Notes: generated by a model not told the origin, from the sequence alone. DNA of 5,106 nt from Tannerella sp. (GCA_031260095.1 JAIRKN010000100.1:1-5106); one strand, 5' to 3'. Positions 1 to 5,106 are shown, numbered from the stretch's first letter. Program-made: numbers and translations.

Positions 1-324
1 TTGTCGGCCGAATTAACCGCTATGTATTCATCCGCTCAGGAGTATGCTTATTATCACGTCAAACCCATGTCGAATGTTTCTATTGGCATAAGGAAAATGT
101 TTTTGAAGGATAAATTATCTGTATCGTTTACTGCAAATGATTTATTTTACAGTTTCAAAACAGATATGAAAGCTAAAAACGAAGGGATGGATTACCGGCT
201 TAGAGTGGAAAGAGATTCCCGTTGGATAAACGTAAGCGTCCGTTACAACTTCGGCTCGAAGACCGTCAAAGCATCACGCCGCCGCACCTCCGGCATTGAG
301 GAAGAAGCCGGACGCGCAAAGTAA
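1..324 (+). CDS. C-terminal part of a TonB-dependent-receptor-like outer-membrane beta-barrel protein (5' truncated by window edge)
   Basis: The frame is open from the first base to a TAA at 322-324, so the real start lies upstream; the TTG at position 1 is only the window edge. The 107 visible residues alternate polar and hydrophobic/aromatic positions as in transmembrane beta-strands (for example LSVSFTANDLFYSF and RWINVSVRYNFGSK). The SVRYNFG segment followed by a short charged tail (KASRRRTSGIEEEAGRAK) is the usual ending of the Bacteroidota outer-membrane beta-barrel family related to TonB-dependent receptors. From family knowledge the protein sits in the outer membrane and may import a substrate or serve as a barrel; the plug and N-terminal domains are outside the window, so the substrate cannot be stated. 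It is convergent with the minus-strand outer-membrane gene at 634-1146. Family assignment is fairly secure, exact function is not. Confidence 0.8.
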   Translation: MSAELTAMYSSAQEYAYYHVKPMSNVSIGIRKMFLKDKLSVSFTANDLFYSFKTDMKAKNEGMDYRLRVERDSRWINVSVRYNFGSKTVKASRRRTSGIEEEAGRAK

Positions 325-333
325 AAAAAACGT

Positions 334-495
334 ATGATTGAATTAGTAATTAATCCTGATAAAACAATGAAATTAATTAAAAATTTCGAAGAATTTTTCG
401 ATGAATCCTTTCGTACAGAGGAATTGCCCGGTGTCGTTGGCGTCGTTGAGACAGATAATAATATCCAACTGTCTAAAAAAGGCGGTTTTAAATAA
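334..495 (+). CDS. Possible small hypothetical protein, 53 aa
   Basis: An ATG at 334, 9 nt after the receptor stop, opens a 53-codon frame ending in TAA at 493-495. The product begins MIELVINPDKTMKLIKNFEE and ends NIQLSKKGGFK. It is charged and soluble-looking, with no signal peptide or membrane segment. The A-rich stretch before the ATG suits Bacteroidota initiation, and the short gap would allow co-transcription with the receptor. I do not recognise a family. It may be a genuine small ORF, the remnant of a longer gene broken by a mobile element (an insertion-sequence-end-like motif lies 54 nt downstream), or chance. An overlapping minus-strand frame here looks like a shadow. Confidence 0.35.
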   Translation: MIELVINPDKTMKLIKNFEEFFDESFRTEELPGVVGVVETDNNIQLSKKGGFK

Positions 496-500
496 TTTGC

Positions 501-527
501 CTCCTTCACAATAGTATTGTAGAGGGG
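501..527. repeat. Imperfect inverted repeat (hairpin) downstream of the 53-aa ORF
   Basis: ACAATA (508-513) and TATTGT (515-520) are perfect complements. The pairing continues outward after one mismatch through CTCCTT (501-506) with GAGGGG (522-527), including two G-T wobbles. The stem lies 5 nt after the stop of the 53-aa ORF, where a terminator would be expected, but no T-run follows on either strand. It could act as a 3'-end stabiliser or be a relic of a mobile element. The structure is visible; the role is inference. Confidence 0.4.
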
Positions 528-548
528 ATAACGTTGCGAGTTTCGAGC

Positions 549-565
549 TTTTGAGACAGCCTCTT
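549..565. mobile_element. Solitary insertion-sequence-end-like motif (possible relic)
   Basis: The sequence TTTTGAGACAGCCTCTT reads on the minus strand as GAGGCTGTCTCAAAA, which resembles from memory the terminal inverted repeat of some Bacteroidota insertion sequences. No oppositely oriented partner and no transposase are visible in the window, so at most it is an orphan end or the boundary of a decayed element. The rest of the gene-free stretch 496-633 shows nothing else I can interpret. Confidence 0.25.
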
Positions 566-633
566 AATAAAGTGTCGTCGCTGCGTGACTTATGATTTTA
601 TTTGTTCGTTATATCTTATTTATTTTGCGTTTC

Positions 634-1146
634 TTAAAAAGTAAAGCCTACGGTGTAAAATATATTGCTTCCATAAGGCGAATATCTGTTTTGAAGAATA
701 TCGTATTGCAACATGATCGTGACCGAATTATAACAGACTCCACCTCCGGCGACAAATGCCGGAACGAACTCTGCTCTTTTTTCTTCTGCAAAAGTATGGA
801 TCATGTAATTTATTTCCGGTTGTACATGCAGGACAATGTAGGGTAGCGGATAGAATCGTCCGAAAACATTTATTCCTGCGTAATGATATTTTTCTGATTC
901 GCCGAATGACTTGTAGCGATAATAAGAATATGAAATCCCTGCGCCCGCATTGATTTTAGGAGTGAAAAAATAGCCTGCCTGAGGGGCTATATTAATGACA
1001 GTACTGTTGTTTCCGAATCCGAGAGTCAGATTTCCTCCCAATGTAATCCTGTTTCTATCGAAATAATGTTGATCTTTTTCTTGCGGAAGGCAAAGAGTAA
1101 TGTTTATACACAGGAATAAAAGGGTTGTGACGATCCGTTTGTTCAT
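634..1146 (-). CDS. Small secreted outer-membrane beta-barrel protein, 170 aa
   Basis: The protein starts MNKRIVTTLLFLCINITLCL: two basic residues followed by a hydrophobic core, a signal peptide probably ending near residues 20-23. There is no clean lipobox (ITLC lacks a small residue before Cys). The mature part (about 147 aa) is rich in Gly, Tyr and Phe and has alternating amphipathic strands, for example ITLGGNLTLGFG (34-45), INAGAGISYSYYRY (65-78), GINVFGRFYPLP (91-102) and VTIMLQYDIL (142-151). It ends in an aromatic residue (TVGFTF), as outer-membrane barrels do for assembly by the BAM machinery. Size and pattern suit an eight-stranded OmpX/OmpA-like barrel; a conserved Bacteroidota family of this type exists, with no assigned reaction. 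The start at 1146 is favoured because it gives the complete signal peptide. No promoter lies immediately before it; a terminator-like hairpin ends about 30 nt upstream, so expression may depend on read-through. Confidence 0.75.
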   Translation of the reverse strand: MNKRIVTTLLFLCINITLCLPQEKDQHYFDRNRITLGGNLTLGFGNNSTVINIAPQAGYFFTPKINAGAGISYSYYRYKSFGESEKYHYAGINVFGRFYPLPYIVLHVQPEINYMIHTFAEEKRAEFVPAFVAGGGVCYNSVTIMLQYDILQNRYSPYGSNIFYTVGFTF

Positions 1147-1175
1147 ATACTTTTTCTTTAGAAGATTTTTGTATT

Positions 1176-1218
1176 AAAAAAACTCCCCCTTCACCTCCGT
1201 GACAGAGGGGCGGGGGAG
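1176..1218 (-). terminator. GC-rich hairpin followed by T7: intrinsic terminator or attenuator
   Basis: On the minus strand a 5' arm (1218-1205, CTCCCCCGCCCCTC) pairs with a 3' arm (1197-1183, GAGGTGAAGGGGGAG). CTCCCCC/GGGGGAG and CCTC/GAGG are perfect, joined by a small internal loop, with a 7-nt hairpin loop. Seven T residues (1182-1176) follow at once. This is the classical form of a rho-independent terminator. It is only 30 nt upstream of the outer-membrane gene start and about 210 nt downstream of a well-matched promoter, so it looks like a leader attenuator or the end of a short untranslated RNA. The rplT operon already has its own terminator at 1442-1500. Confidence 0.65.
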
Positions 1219-1421
1219 ATATATAAGAGCCGCACTGTAGATATGTGTAAACTCCGTATGACAGGATTTGAGTGCCTTTACCACCTTTGTAATCCGCTGT
1301 GCTGAAGCATTTCCCGGAGGAAATTGCGGCCCGCCATTAGCGGCAAGAGCTTGTCTCGGAATTTTTATGTATTCTGATGAGTTTTCCAATCGAACAAGTG
1401 CGGCTCAACTCATTTTCTAAT
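1183..1421 (-). ncRNA. Candidate structured leader or small RNA upstream of the outer-membrane protein gene
   Basis: The interval runs from the start site predicted by the promoter at 1428-1459 to the base of the T-tailed hairpin. It holds at least one further compact stem: on the minus strand ATTTCC, loop TCCG, GGAAAT (1324-1309), extended by GC pairs after a bulged A (1327-1307). In RNA the loop is a UNCG-type tetraloop closed by C-G, an unusually stable fold. A second small stem, CCGC/GCGG, is at 1331-1343. A 71-codon minus-strand frame (1389-1174) overlaps this stretch, but its stop falls in the T-tract, so its last codons would form the terminator stem; a structured RNA is more likely than a protein. 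Existence of the transcript is inference. Confidence 0.35.
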
Positions 1422-1427
1422 TTTTTA

Positions 1428-1459
1428 CAAAGTTAATAGAGAAAAACAGATAATGCAAA
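1428..1459 (-). promoter_or_regulatory. Bacteroidota-type promoter directed at the outer-membrane protein leader
   Basis: On the minus strand TTTG (1459-1456) is separated by exactly 20 nt from TAACTTTG (1435-1428). This matches the Bacteroidota primary sigma-factor consensus TTTG - about 20 nt - TAnnTTTG at all fixed positions. Transcription would begin near 1421 and run toward the gene at 1146-634, leaving a leader of about 275 nt. The -33 box lies inside the loop of the rplT-operon terminator, so the two signals overlap. Confidence 0.6.
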
Positions 1460-1500
1460 GATTTATGGTAAAAAATTCATTTTTAACATTATCTGTTTTT
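1442..1500 (-). terminator. Terminator of the thrS-infC-rpmI-rplT operon (symmetrical, potentially bidirectional)
   Basis: AAAAACAGATAATG (1442-1455) and CATTATCTGTTTTT (1487-1500) form a perfect 14-bp inverted repeat around a 31-nt loop. On the minus strand the stem begins 6 nt after the rplT stop and ends in a run of five T, as an intrinsic terminator should. The arrangement is symmetrical (A5 before, T5 after), so it could work in either direction. The loop can itself form a small stem, AAAAA (1471-1475) with TTTTT (1480-1484). The stem is AT-rich, so efficiency cannot be judged by eye. Confidence 0.75.
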
Positions 1501-1506
1501 ATTACT

Positions 1507-1854
1507 TTATTTCTTTGCTTTGGCAACAATAGCCTTGAATGCTTCAGGATTATTCATGGCTAAATCGGCCAGTACCTTACGATTGATTTCAATACCGGCA
1601 TCTTTTAACCCACCCATCAGGCGCGAATAAGATAATCCTTCCATACGTGCTCCCGCATTTATACGTTGTATCCACAATGCGCGGAAGTTGCGTTTTTTGT
1701 TGCGGCGGTCACGAAAAGCATACGTTAAACCTTTTTCCCAGGTATTTTTTGCTACGGTCCATACGTTTTTACGAGCGCCGAAATAACCTCTCGTAAGTTT
1801 CAAAATCCGTTTTCTTTTTGCTCTTGAAGCAACGTGATTTACTGATCTTGGCAT
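1507..1854 (-). CDS. rplT: 50S ribosomal protein L20
   Basis: The 115-residue product has the usual length of bL20 and is strongly basic. It starts [19 protein letters not shown], the long N-terminal helical extension that threads into 23S rRNA, continues through GYFGARKN (23-30), and carries the family signature [18 protein letters not shown] at 53-70 followed by GLSYSRLM. L20 binds 23S rRNA early and is needed for assembly of the large subunit. In E. coli and Bacillus it also represses its own operon by binding an mRNA structure that mimics its rRNA site. It is the last gene of the operon, 101 nt after rpmI, and is followed by a terminator. The start is fixed by the conserved MPR; an A-rich stretch without Shine-Dalgarno precedes it, with a hairpin (1872-1918) just upstream. 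Confidence 0.98.
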   Translation of the reverse strand: MPRSVNHVASRAKRKRILKLTRGYFGARKNVWTVAKNTWEKGLTYAFRDRRNKKRNFRALWIQRINAGARMEGLSYSRLMGGLKDAGIEINRKVLADLAMNNPEAFKAIVAKAKK

Positions 1855-1871
1855 AATTCTAATTTTTTTTT

Positions 1872-1918
1872 GAATGTTAGCGCCACCCTTTTAAGATGAT
1901 CTTGGGAGCTAATCATTC
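1872..1918 (-). promoter_or_regulatory. Hairpin in the rpmI-rplT spacer, candidate L20 autoregulatory site
   Basis: On the minus strand GAATGATTAGC (1918-1908) pairs with GCTAACATTC (1881-1872): ten base pairs with one bulged A. Inside, CCC (1906-1904) can pair with GGG (1888-1886), and AAGAT/ATCTT sits near the apex. The stem ends 17 nt before the rplT start codon, next to the ribosome landing site, and has no T-run, so it is not a terminator. The 101-nt spacer is long compared with the 35-nt infC-rpmI gap. L20 repression through mRNA structure is established in other phyla; that this stem does the job here is inference. Confidence 0.45.
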
Positions 1919-1955
1919 GGTTAATATAATGTAATAAACTCTTGCTAATGATGAA

Positions 1956-2153
1956 TTATTTCAGACAAAGCAACTTTTTAATGTTGTTCATGTCCGCATT
2001 AGCTACCAACCCTGTATGAGTCAGATTTCTCTTCTGCTTTTTAGTCTTCTTGGTTAGGATATGACTTTTAAAAGCATGTTTTCTTTTGATTTTACCTGTT
2101 CCGGTAAGGGCAAACCTCTTTTTCGAACCGGAATTAGTTTTCAATTTTGGCAT
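1956..2153 (-). CDS. rpmI: 50S ribosomal protein L35
   Basis: The 65-residue, very basic product has the normal length of bL35. It shows the family pattern [14 protein letters not shown] at the N-terminus, [15 protein letters not shown] at 17-31 (the core signature) and a Lys-rich middle (TKKTKKQKR). L35 is a small protein of the large ribosomal subunit that contacts 23S rRNA. It lies 35 nt downstream of infC and 101 nt upstream of rplT, the gene order found across most bacteria. The start at 2153 is set by the conserved MPK; the preceding A/T-rich stretch has no Shine-Dalgarno, as is usual for the phylum. Nothing in the protein is unusual. Confidence 0.98.
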   Translation of the reverse strand: MPKLKTNSGSKKRFALTGTGKIKRKHAFKSHILTKKTKKQKRNLTHTGLVANADMNNIKKLLCLK

Positions 2154-2188
2154 AACTTGAATTTTAAATGTTAATTGTAATTAGTTAA

Positions 2189-2836
2189 TTATATATTATC
2201 TTCTCTCTCGGAAATATCATTCACTTTTATTTTGTCGTCACCGGTCTTGTGACCGGACACCTCCGGTTTTTCGCTTTTTGATAAAGACAGAGATGGTTTC
2301 GGCACTCCTCCTTTTTTGGAGGCGGGAGATAGCATGATAATCATCCGTTTCCCTTCTAATATAGGCATTTGTTCTACTTTCCCATATTCTTCCAGATCGT
2401 TTGCGAACCGAAGCAATAGCACTTCTCCCTGTTCTTTAAACAAAATAGAGCGTCCTTTGAAAAACACGTATGCTTTTACTTTTGCTCCTTCTTCCAGAAA
2501 TTGTTTCGCATGTCTCAGTTTGAAATTGTAGTCATGATCATCTGTTTGTGGTCCGAATCGGATTTCTTTGACGACAATTTTCAAAGCTTTTGCTTTTTGT
2601 TCTTTCTGACGTTTTTTTTGCTGGTATAGGAATTTTTGATAATCAATAATTTTGCATACAGGAGGATTGGCATTCGGCGAGATCTCTACCAAATCAAATC
2701 CCATGTCTTCTGCCATTTGTAATGCTTTGGAAGTAGGATACACTCCGGGAGTTATATCATCGCCGACAAGGCGTACTTCGGGAACGTTTATACGTTCATT
2801 GATCCTGTATTGCTCTTTATTACGATCGAATCTCAT
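2189..2836 (-). CDS. infC: Translation initiation factor IF3
   Basis: IF3 binds the 30S subunit, keeps it apart from 50S and proofreads the start codon and initiator tRNA. Counting from the ATG at 2836 the product has 215 residues. The N-domain contains [19 protein letters not shown] (9-27) and the family signature [19 protein letters not shown] (53-71). A lysine-rich linker follows ([13 protein letters not shown], 71-83), then the C-domain with [20 protein letters not shown] (90-109), [14 protein letters not shown] (124-137) and [12 protein letters not shown] (160-171). Residues 172-215 form a charged, Ser/Lys-rich, probably disordered tail beyond the E. coli length (180 aa). The start is uncertain: a perfect AGGAGG at 2860-2865 is too far from this ATG (23 nt) but 5 nt from an in-frame ATT at 2852-2854, which would add six residues. 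The gene follows thrS and precedes rpmI, as in E. coli, where infC starts with AUU. Confidence 0.97.
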   Translation of the reverse strand: MRFDRNKEQYRINERINVPEVRLVGDDITPGVYPTSKALQMAEDMGFDLVEISPNANPPVCKIIDYQKFLYQQKKRQKEQKAKALKIVVKEIRFGPQTDDHDYNFKLRHAKQFLEEGAKVKAYVFFKGRSILFKEQGEVLLLRFANDLEEYGKVEQMPILEGKRMIIMLSPASKKGGVPKPSLSLSKSEKPEVSGHKTGDDKIKVNDISEREDNI

Positions 2837-2848
2837 TGATTTTTTTTG

Positions 2849-2865
2849 TATAATAATTACCTCCT
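2849..2865 (-). promoter_or_regulatory. Strong Shine-Dalgarno with candidate AUU start codon for infC
   Basis: On the minus strand the sequence reads AGGAGG (2865-2860), TA, then in-frame codons ATT (2857-2855), ATT (2854-2852) and ATA (2851-2849), continuing CAA AAA AAA TCA ATG into infC. The spacing from AGGAGG to the second ATT is 5 nt, near the optimum, and the site overlaps the thrS stop codon TAG (2866-2864). None of the other starts in the window has such a motif. In E. coli, infC begins with AUU, letting IF3 limit its own translation. The sequence supports a similar arrangement here, but codon use is not proven. Confidence 0.6.
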
Positions 2866-4831
2866 ATTTTTTTATTTCTGTTGTTTCTTTTTCCCATTTA
2901 TTCATCATCTCGTCAATTTCTTCCAAAATTTGCGCTGCAAAGGTAGTAATTTTAATCGAACCTTTATCGCCTTCGCCCTGTTTTCTTACGGAGACTTCAT
3001 TATTTTCCATTTCTTTTTCTCCGACGATAAGCATATATGGTATGCGTTTAAGTTCATTATCACGTATCTTACGGCCAATTTTCTCATTACGGTCGTCAAC
3101 GATAACGCTTATTTCGTTTTTTTCCAGTTGGCGCGCTACGCTGTATGCATAGTCATTGAATTTTTCTCCGATAGGCAGTATGGCAACCTGATCCGGGGAG
3201 AGCCACAGCGGAAATTTCCCGGCAGTGTGTTCTATCAGGACGGCAACAAAGCGCTCCATAGAGCCGAATGGTGCGCGATGAATCATGACAGGACGATGTT
3301 TCCGGTTATCTTCACCGGTATATTCCAAGTCGAATCGTTCCGGCAGATTATAATCCACCTGAATCGTTCCCAATTGCCAGCGCCGACCAATAGCGTCTTT
3401 TACCATAAAATCAAGTTTAGGGCCATAAAAGGCGGCTTCTCCCAATTCAATTTTCGCAGGCAAGCCTTTTTCTTCGCAGGCTTCGATAATTGCACGTTCC
3501 GCTTTATCCCAGTTTTCATCCGATCCGATGTATTTCTCTTTATTCTCCGGGTCGCGAAGTGATATCTGCGCTTCAAATGTATCAAAGTTTAAAGCTTTGA
3601 ATATAATGAAAATGATATCCATCACTTTCAGAAATTCTTCTTTCAACTGATCCGGCCGGCAGAACAGATGCGCATCATCCTGCGTAAATCCCCTTACGCG
3701 CGTTAGTCCGTGCAATTCGCCGCTTTGTTCGTAACGGTATACCGTTCCAAATTCAGCGATACGTAACGGAAGGTCTTTATACGAATGTGGGAATGTCTTA
3801 TAAATTTCACAGTGATGCGGACAGTTCATCGGTTTCAGCAGAAATTCTTCTCCTTCCTGAGGCGTGTGTATCGGTTGAAACGAGTCCTTTCCATACTTTT
3901 CATAGTGCCCGGATGTGATATACAATTGTTTACCCCCTATATGCGGAGTCATTACCTGCCGATAACCGTATTTTTTTTGTATTCTTTTGAGAAGGTCTTC
4001 CAGTTTCAGGCGTATTTGAGTGCCGCGTGGCAGCCAAAGCGGAAGTCCGGCGCCTACGTTTTGTGAAAACGTGAATAATTCCAGTTCCTTTCCGATTTTA
4101 CGATGGTCGCGTTTTTTAGCTTCTTCCATCAATATAAGATATTCATCAAGCATTTTCTTTTTTGGAAAGGTAATGCCGTATATGCGTGTTAACTGCTTGC
4201 GTTTCTCATCTCCCCGCCAGTAAGCTCCGGCGATACCGGTTATTTTAATCGCTTTTATATAGGAGGTGTTCGGCAGGTGAGGGCCGCGGCATAAGTCCGT
4301 GAAATTACCTTGCGTATACGTCGTTATGTGTCCGTCTTCCAGTTCGCTGATGAGTTCTGTTTTGTACACTTCATGACGGTTTTCAAACAGGTTCATGGCA
4401 TCGGTTTTTGATATGTCCCGCCGCTTTATATCTTCTTTTCCGGCTACCAGTTCCGCCATTTTGGTTTCTATTACCGGAAAGTCTGCATCTGTCAGGCTTG
4501 TCTCGCCCAAATCCACATCATAATAGAATCCGTTTTCTATGGCGGGTCCTATGCCGAATTTTACTCCGGGATACAGTTCCTGTAATGCCTCCGCCATCAG
4601 GTGCGCACTCGAATGCCAGAAAGCATGTTTCCCTTCATGATCTTCCCATTTCAGCAGTTGTAGTGTTGCATCATCGCGGATGGGGCGGGTCAAATCCCAT
4701 ACCTCTCCATTGACCTTAGCGGCTAAAACCTCCTGAGCTAATCTCGAACTTATACTTTCTGCTATTTGTAGCGCTGTTGTTCCTTCCGTAAATTCTCTTG
4801 TCGAATTATCAGGAAAAGTAATCTTTATCAT
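2864..4831 (-). CDS. thrS: Threonyl-tRNA synthetase
   Basis: This class IIa enzyme attaches threonine to tRNA-Thr in the cytoplasm using ATP and hydrolyses mischarged Ser-tRNA-Thr. From the ATG at 4831 it has 655 residues, near the usual length. Domains in order: TGS (about 1-62, starting [10 protein letters not shown]); editing domain with HSSAH (His73, His77) and Cys181/His185 in CRGPH; class II catalytic core with motif 2 around [15 protein letters not shown] (Arg366), zinc ligands Cys337 (KPMNCPHH), His388 (DDAHLF) and His518 (MIHRAPFG), and motif 3 ending at Arg527 (GSMERF); anticodon-binding domain from about 545. All expected metal and active-site residues are present. An in-frame ATG at 4891 would add 20 residues (starting [10 protein letters not shown]) that do not resemble the family, so the start at MIKITF is preferred. 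It is the first gene of the operon, overlapping the infC Shine-Dalgarno at its stop. Confidence 0.97.
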   Translation of the reverse strand: MIKITFPDNSTREFTEGTTALQIAESISSRLAQEVLAAKVNGEVWDLTRPIRDDATLQLLKWEDHEGKHAFWHSSAHLMAEALQELYPGVKFGIGPAIENGFYYDVDLGETSLTDADFPVIETKMAELVAGKEDIKRRDISKTDAMNLFENRHEVYKTELISELEDGHITTYTQGNFTDLCRGPHLPNTSYIKAIKITGIAGAYWRGDEKRKQLTRIYGITFPKKKMLDEYLILMEEAKKRDHRKIGKELELFTFSQNVGAGLPLWLPRGTQIRLKLEDLLKRIQKKYGYRQVMTPHIGGKQLYITSGHYEKYGKDSFQPIHTPQEGEEFLLKPMNCPHHCEIYKTFPHSYKDLPLRIAEFGTVYRYEQSGELHGLTRVRGFTQDDAHLFCRPDQLKEEFLKVMDIIFIIFKALNFDTFEAQISLRDPENKEKYIGSDENWDKAERAIIEACEEKGLPAKIELGEAAFYGPKLDFMVKDAIGRRWQLGTIQVDYNLPERFDLEYTGEDNRKHRPVMIHRAPFGSMERFVAVLIEHTAGKFPLWLSPDQVAILPIGEKFNDYAYSVARQLEKNEISVIVDDRNEKIGRKIRDNELKRIPYMLIVGEKEMENNEVSVRKQGEGDKGSIKITTFAAQILEEIDEMMNKWEKETTEIKK

Positions 4832-4865
4832 TGTTCTGACAATAAAATGTTCTATATCATTTGTC

Positions 4866-4905
4866 GTTCTCCCGCAATGGTAAATAATCATTGTTTAACG
4901 AAAAC
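4866..4905 (-). promoter_or_regulatory. Imperfect hairpin in the thrS 5' leader
   Basis: On the minus strand GTTTTC (4905-4900) can pair with GAGAAC (4871-4866, one G-U), and CAATG (4893-4889) with CATTG (4879-4875), with an internal loop between the two helices. The inner stem includes the upstream in-frame ATG (4891-4889). It lies in the roughly 85-nt leader predicted from the promoter at 4923-4954. In E. coli, ThrRS represses its own mRNA by binding a leader that mimics tRNA-Thr; here the 9-nt apical loop shows no clear Thr anticodon mimic, so any regulatory role is speculative. Confidence 0.25.
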
Positions 4906-4922
4906 TTTTTCATTCCGGCGTG

Positions 4923-4954
4923 CAAAAATACATGAAAAACTTGTGTTTTCCAAG
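4923..4954 (-). promoter_or_regulatory. Candidate Bacteroidota-type promoter of thrS
   Basis: On the minus strand CTTG (4954-4951, one mismatch to TTTG) is followed after 20 nt by TATTTTTG (4930-4923), a full match to the -7 consensus TAnnTTTG. Transcription would start near 4916, about 85 nt before the preferred thrS ATG. It lies between the stop of the upstream gene (4994) and thrS, where the operon promoter is expected. Read-through from the upstream gene is also possible because no convincing terminator separates them. Confidence 0.55.
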
Positions 4955-4993
4955 CATGTGAAATGAAAAAAGTTTTTTTTGCAGAGGAAATTT

Positions 4994-5106
4994 TCAATTA
5001 CGGACGGACGAATAAAGATGTTTTGCAACATTCTGCCATTGTGTCGGTGTAAGCGCATTTTGCTTGCCGGGAACGGGCGTTTTACCGATTGTAACGGATG
5101 AGTTTT
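4994..5106 (-). CDS. C-terminal end of an unidentified protein (5' part outside window)
   Basis: One minus-strand frame is open from the right edge to a TGA at 4996-4994, giving 36 complete residues that include NSSVTIGKTPVPGKQNALTP and end QNVAKHLYSSVRN. The composition is protein-like: an extended segment with Pro and Gly, then an amphipathic helix-like end around TPTQWQNVAKHLYSS. It ends 162 nt before thrS on the same strand. I do not recognise the family from this fragment. A second minus-strand frame is also open across the region but runs on into the thrS promoter, so it is less plausible. No function is proposed. Confidence 0.5.
   Translation of the reverse strand, partial: NSSVTIGKTPVPGKQNALTPTQWQNVAKHLYSSVRN

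Noticed and set aside
243..509. Minus-strand 88-codon frame opposite the receptor tail and the 53-aa ORF
   Set aside because: It runs antisense to the well-supported receptor C-terminus, and its product shows no family resemblance.
573..592. Weak AAGT/ACTT inverted repeat as terminator of the outer-membrane protein gene
   Set aside because: Only a 4-bp outer stem with poor internal pairing; not enough to call a terminator.
592..953. Plus-strand frames at 592-846 and 756-953
   Set aside because: They are antisense to the outer-membrane protein gene, which has a signal peptide and barrel pattern; the plus-strand products are low-quality and Cys/Arg-rich.
1174..1389. Minus-strand 71-codon frame starting MENSSEYIKIPRQALAANGG
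   Set aside because: No recognisable family. Its stop codon lies in the T-tract of a terminator-like hairpin, so the last codons would form the terminator stem; a structured leader or repeat explains the DNA better.
2938..2945. TACCTTTG (minus strand) inside thrS as an internal promoter for infC
   Set aside because: It matches the -7 consensus but no TTTG lies 19-21 nt upstream.
2846..3562. Long plus-strand frame opposite thrS (238 codons), and other plus-strand frames at 2316-2531, 2652-3152, 3785-4066, 4020-4223 and 4408-4713
   Set aside because: All lie antisense to thrS or infC, whose protein sequences are unmistakable, and their products look like shadow translations without domains.
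4963..5052. Plus-strand ORF of 29 codons starting MKKVFFAEEIFNYGR
   Set aside because: Too short, divergent from thrS with no promoter seen, and overlapping the more protein-like minus-strand C-terminus.
1..5106. tRNA, rRNA, CRISPR array, phage attachment site or transposase gene
   Set aside because: No cloverleaf, regularly spaced repeats, rRNA-like sequence or transposase-like protein was seen on either strand.

Overview
The window looks like a chromosomal segment of a Bacteroidales bacterium (phylum Bacteroidota); family level is unresolved. Reasons: the threonyl-tRNA synthetase and IF3 proteins are of the Bacteroides/Parabacteroides type; the left end codes for the tail of a TonB-dependent-receptor-like outer-membrane barrel; DNA is A/T-rich with A-rich, mostly Shine-Dalgarno-less starts; and two candidate promoters fit the Bacteroidota -33 TTTG / -7 TAnnTTTG pattern.

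Layout. Positions 1-324 (+) are the C-terminal end of a large outer-membrane beta-barrel protein, followed 9 nt later by a possible 53-residue ORF (334-495). Positions 496-633 hold no gene but contain an imperfect hairpin and one sequence resembling an insertion-sequence end. A small secreted beta-barrel protein is coded on the minus strand (634-1146), convergent with the receptor. Upstream of it, 1147-1506 contains a well-formed promoter, a structured leader, a GC-rich hairpin with a T7 tract (intrinsic-terminator-like), and the long AT-rich terminator of the next operon.

The rest is the conserved minus-strand translation operon thrS-infC-rpmI-rplT (4831 down to 1507): threonyl-tRNA synthetase, initiation factor IF3, ribosomal proteins L35 and L20. 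It has a candidate promoter at 4923-4954 and a terminator 6 nt after rplT. At the right edge, 4994-5106 (minus) is the C-terminus of an unidentified gene.

The coding content is mostly housekeeping, and no novel defence, mobile or biosynthetic system is visible. The interesting signals are regulatory: (1) a perfect AGGAGG overlapping the thrS stop and placed to serve an in-frame AUU start of infC, in a phylum that rarely uses Shine-Dalgarno pairing; (2) a 10-bp hairpin with an alternative partner just before rplT, a candidate L20 autoregulatory site; (3) an attenuator-like leader, or small RNA, upstream of the small outer-membrane protein gene.
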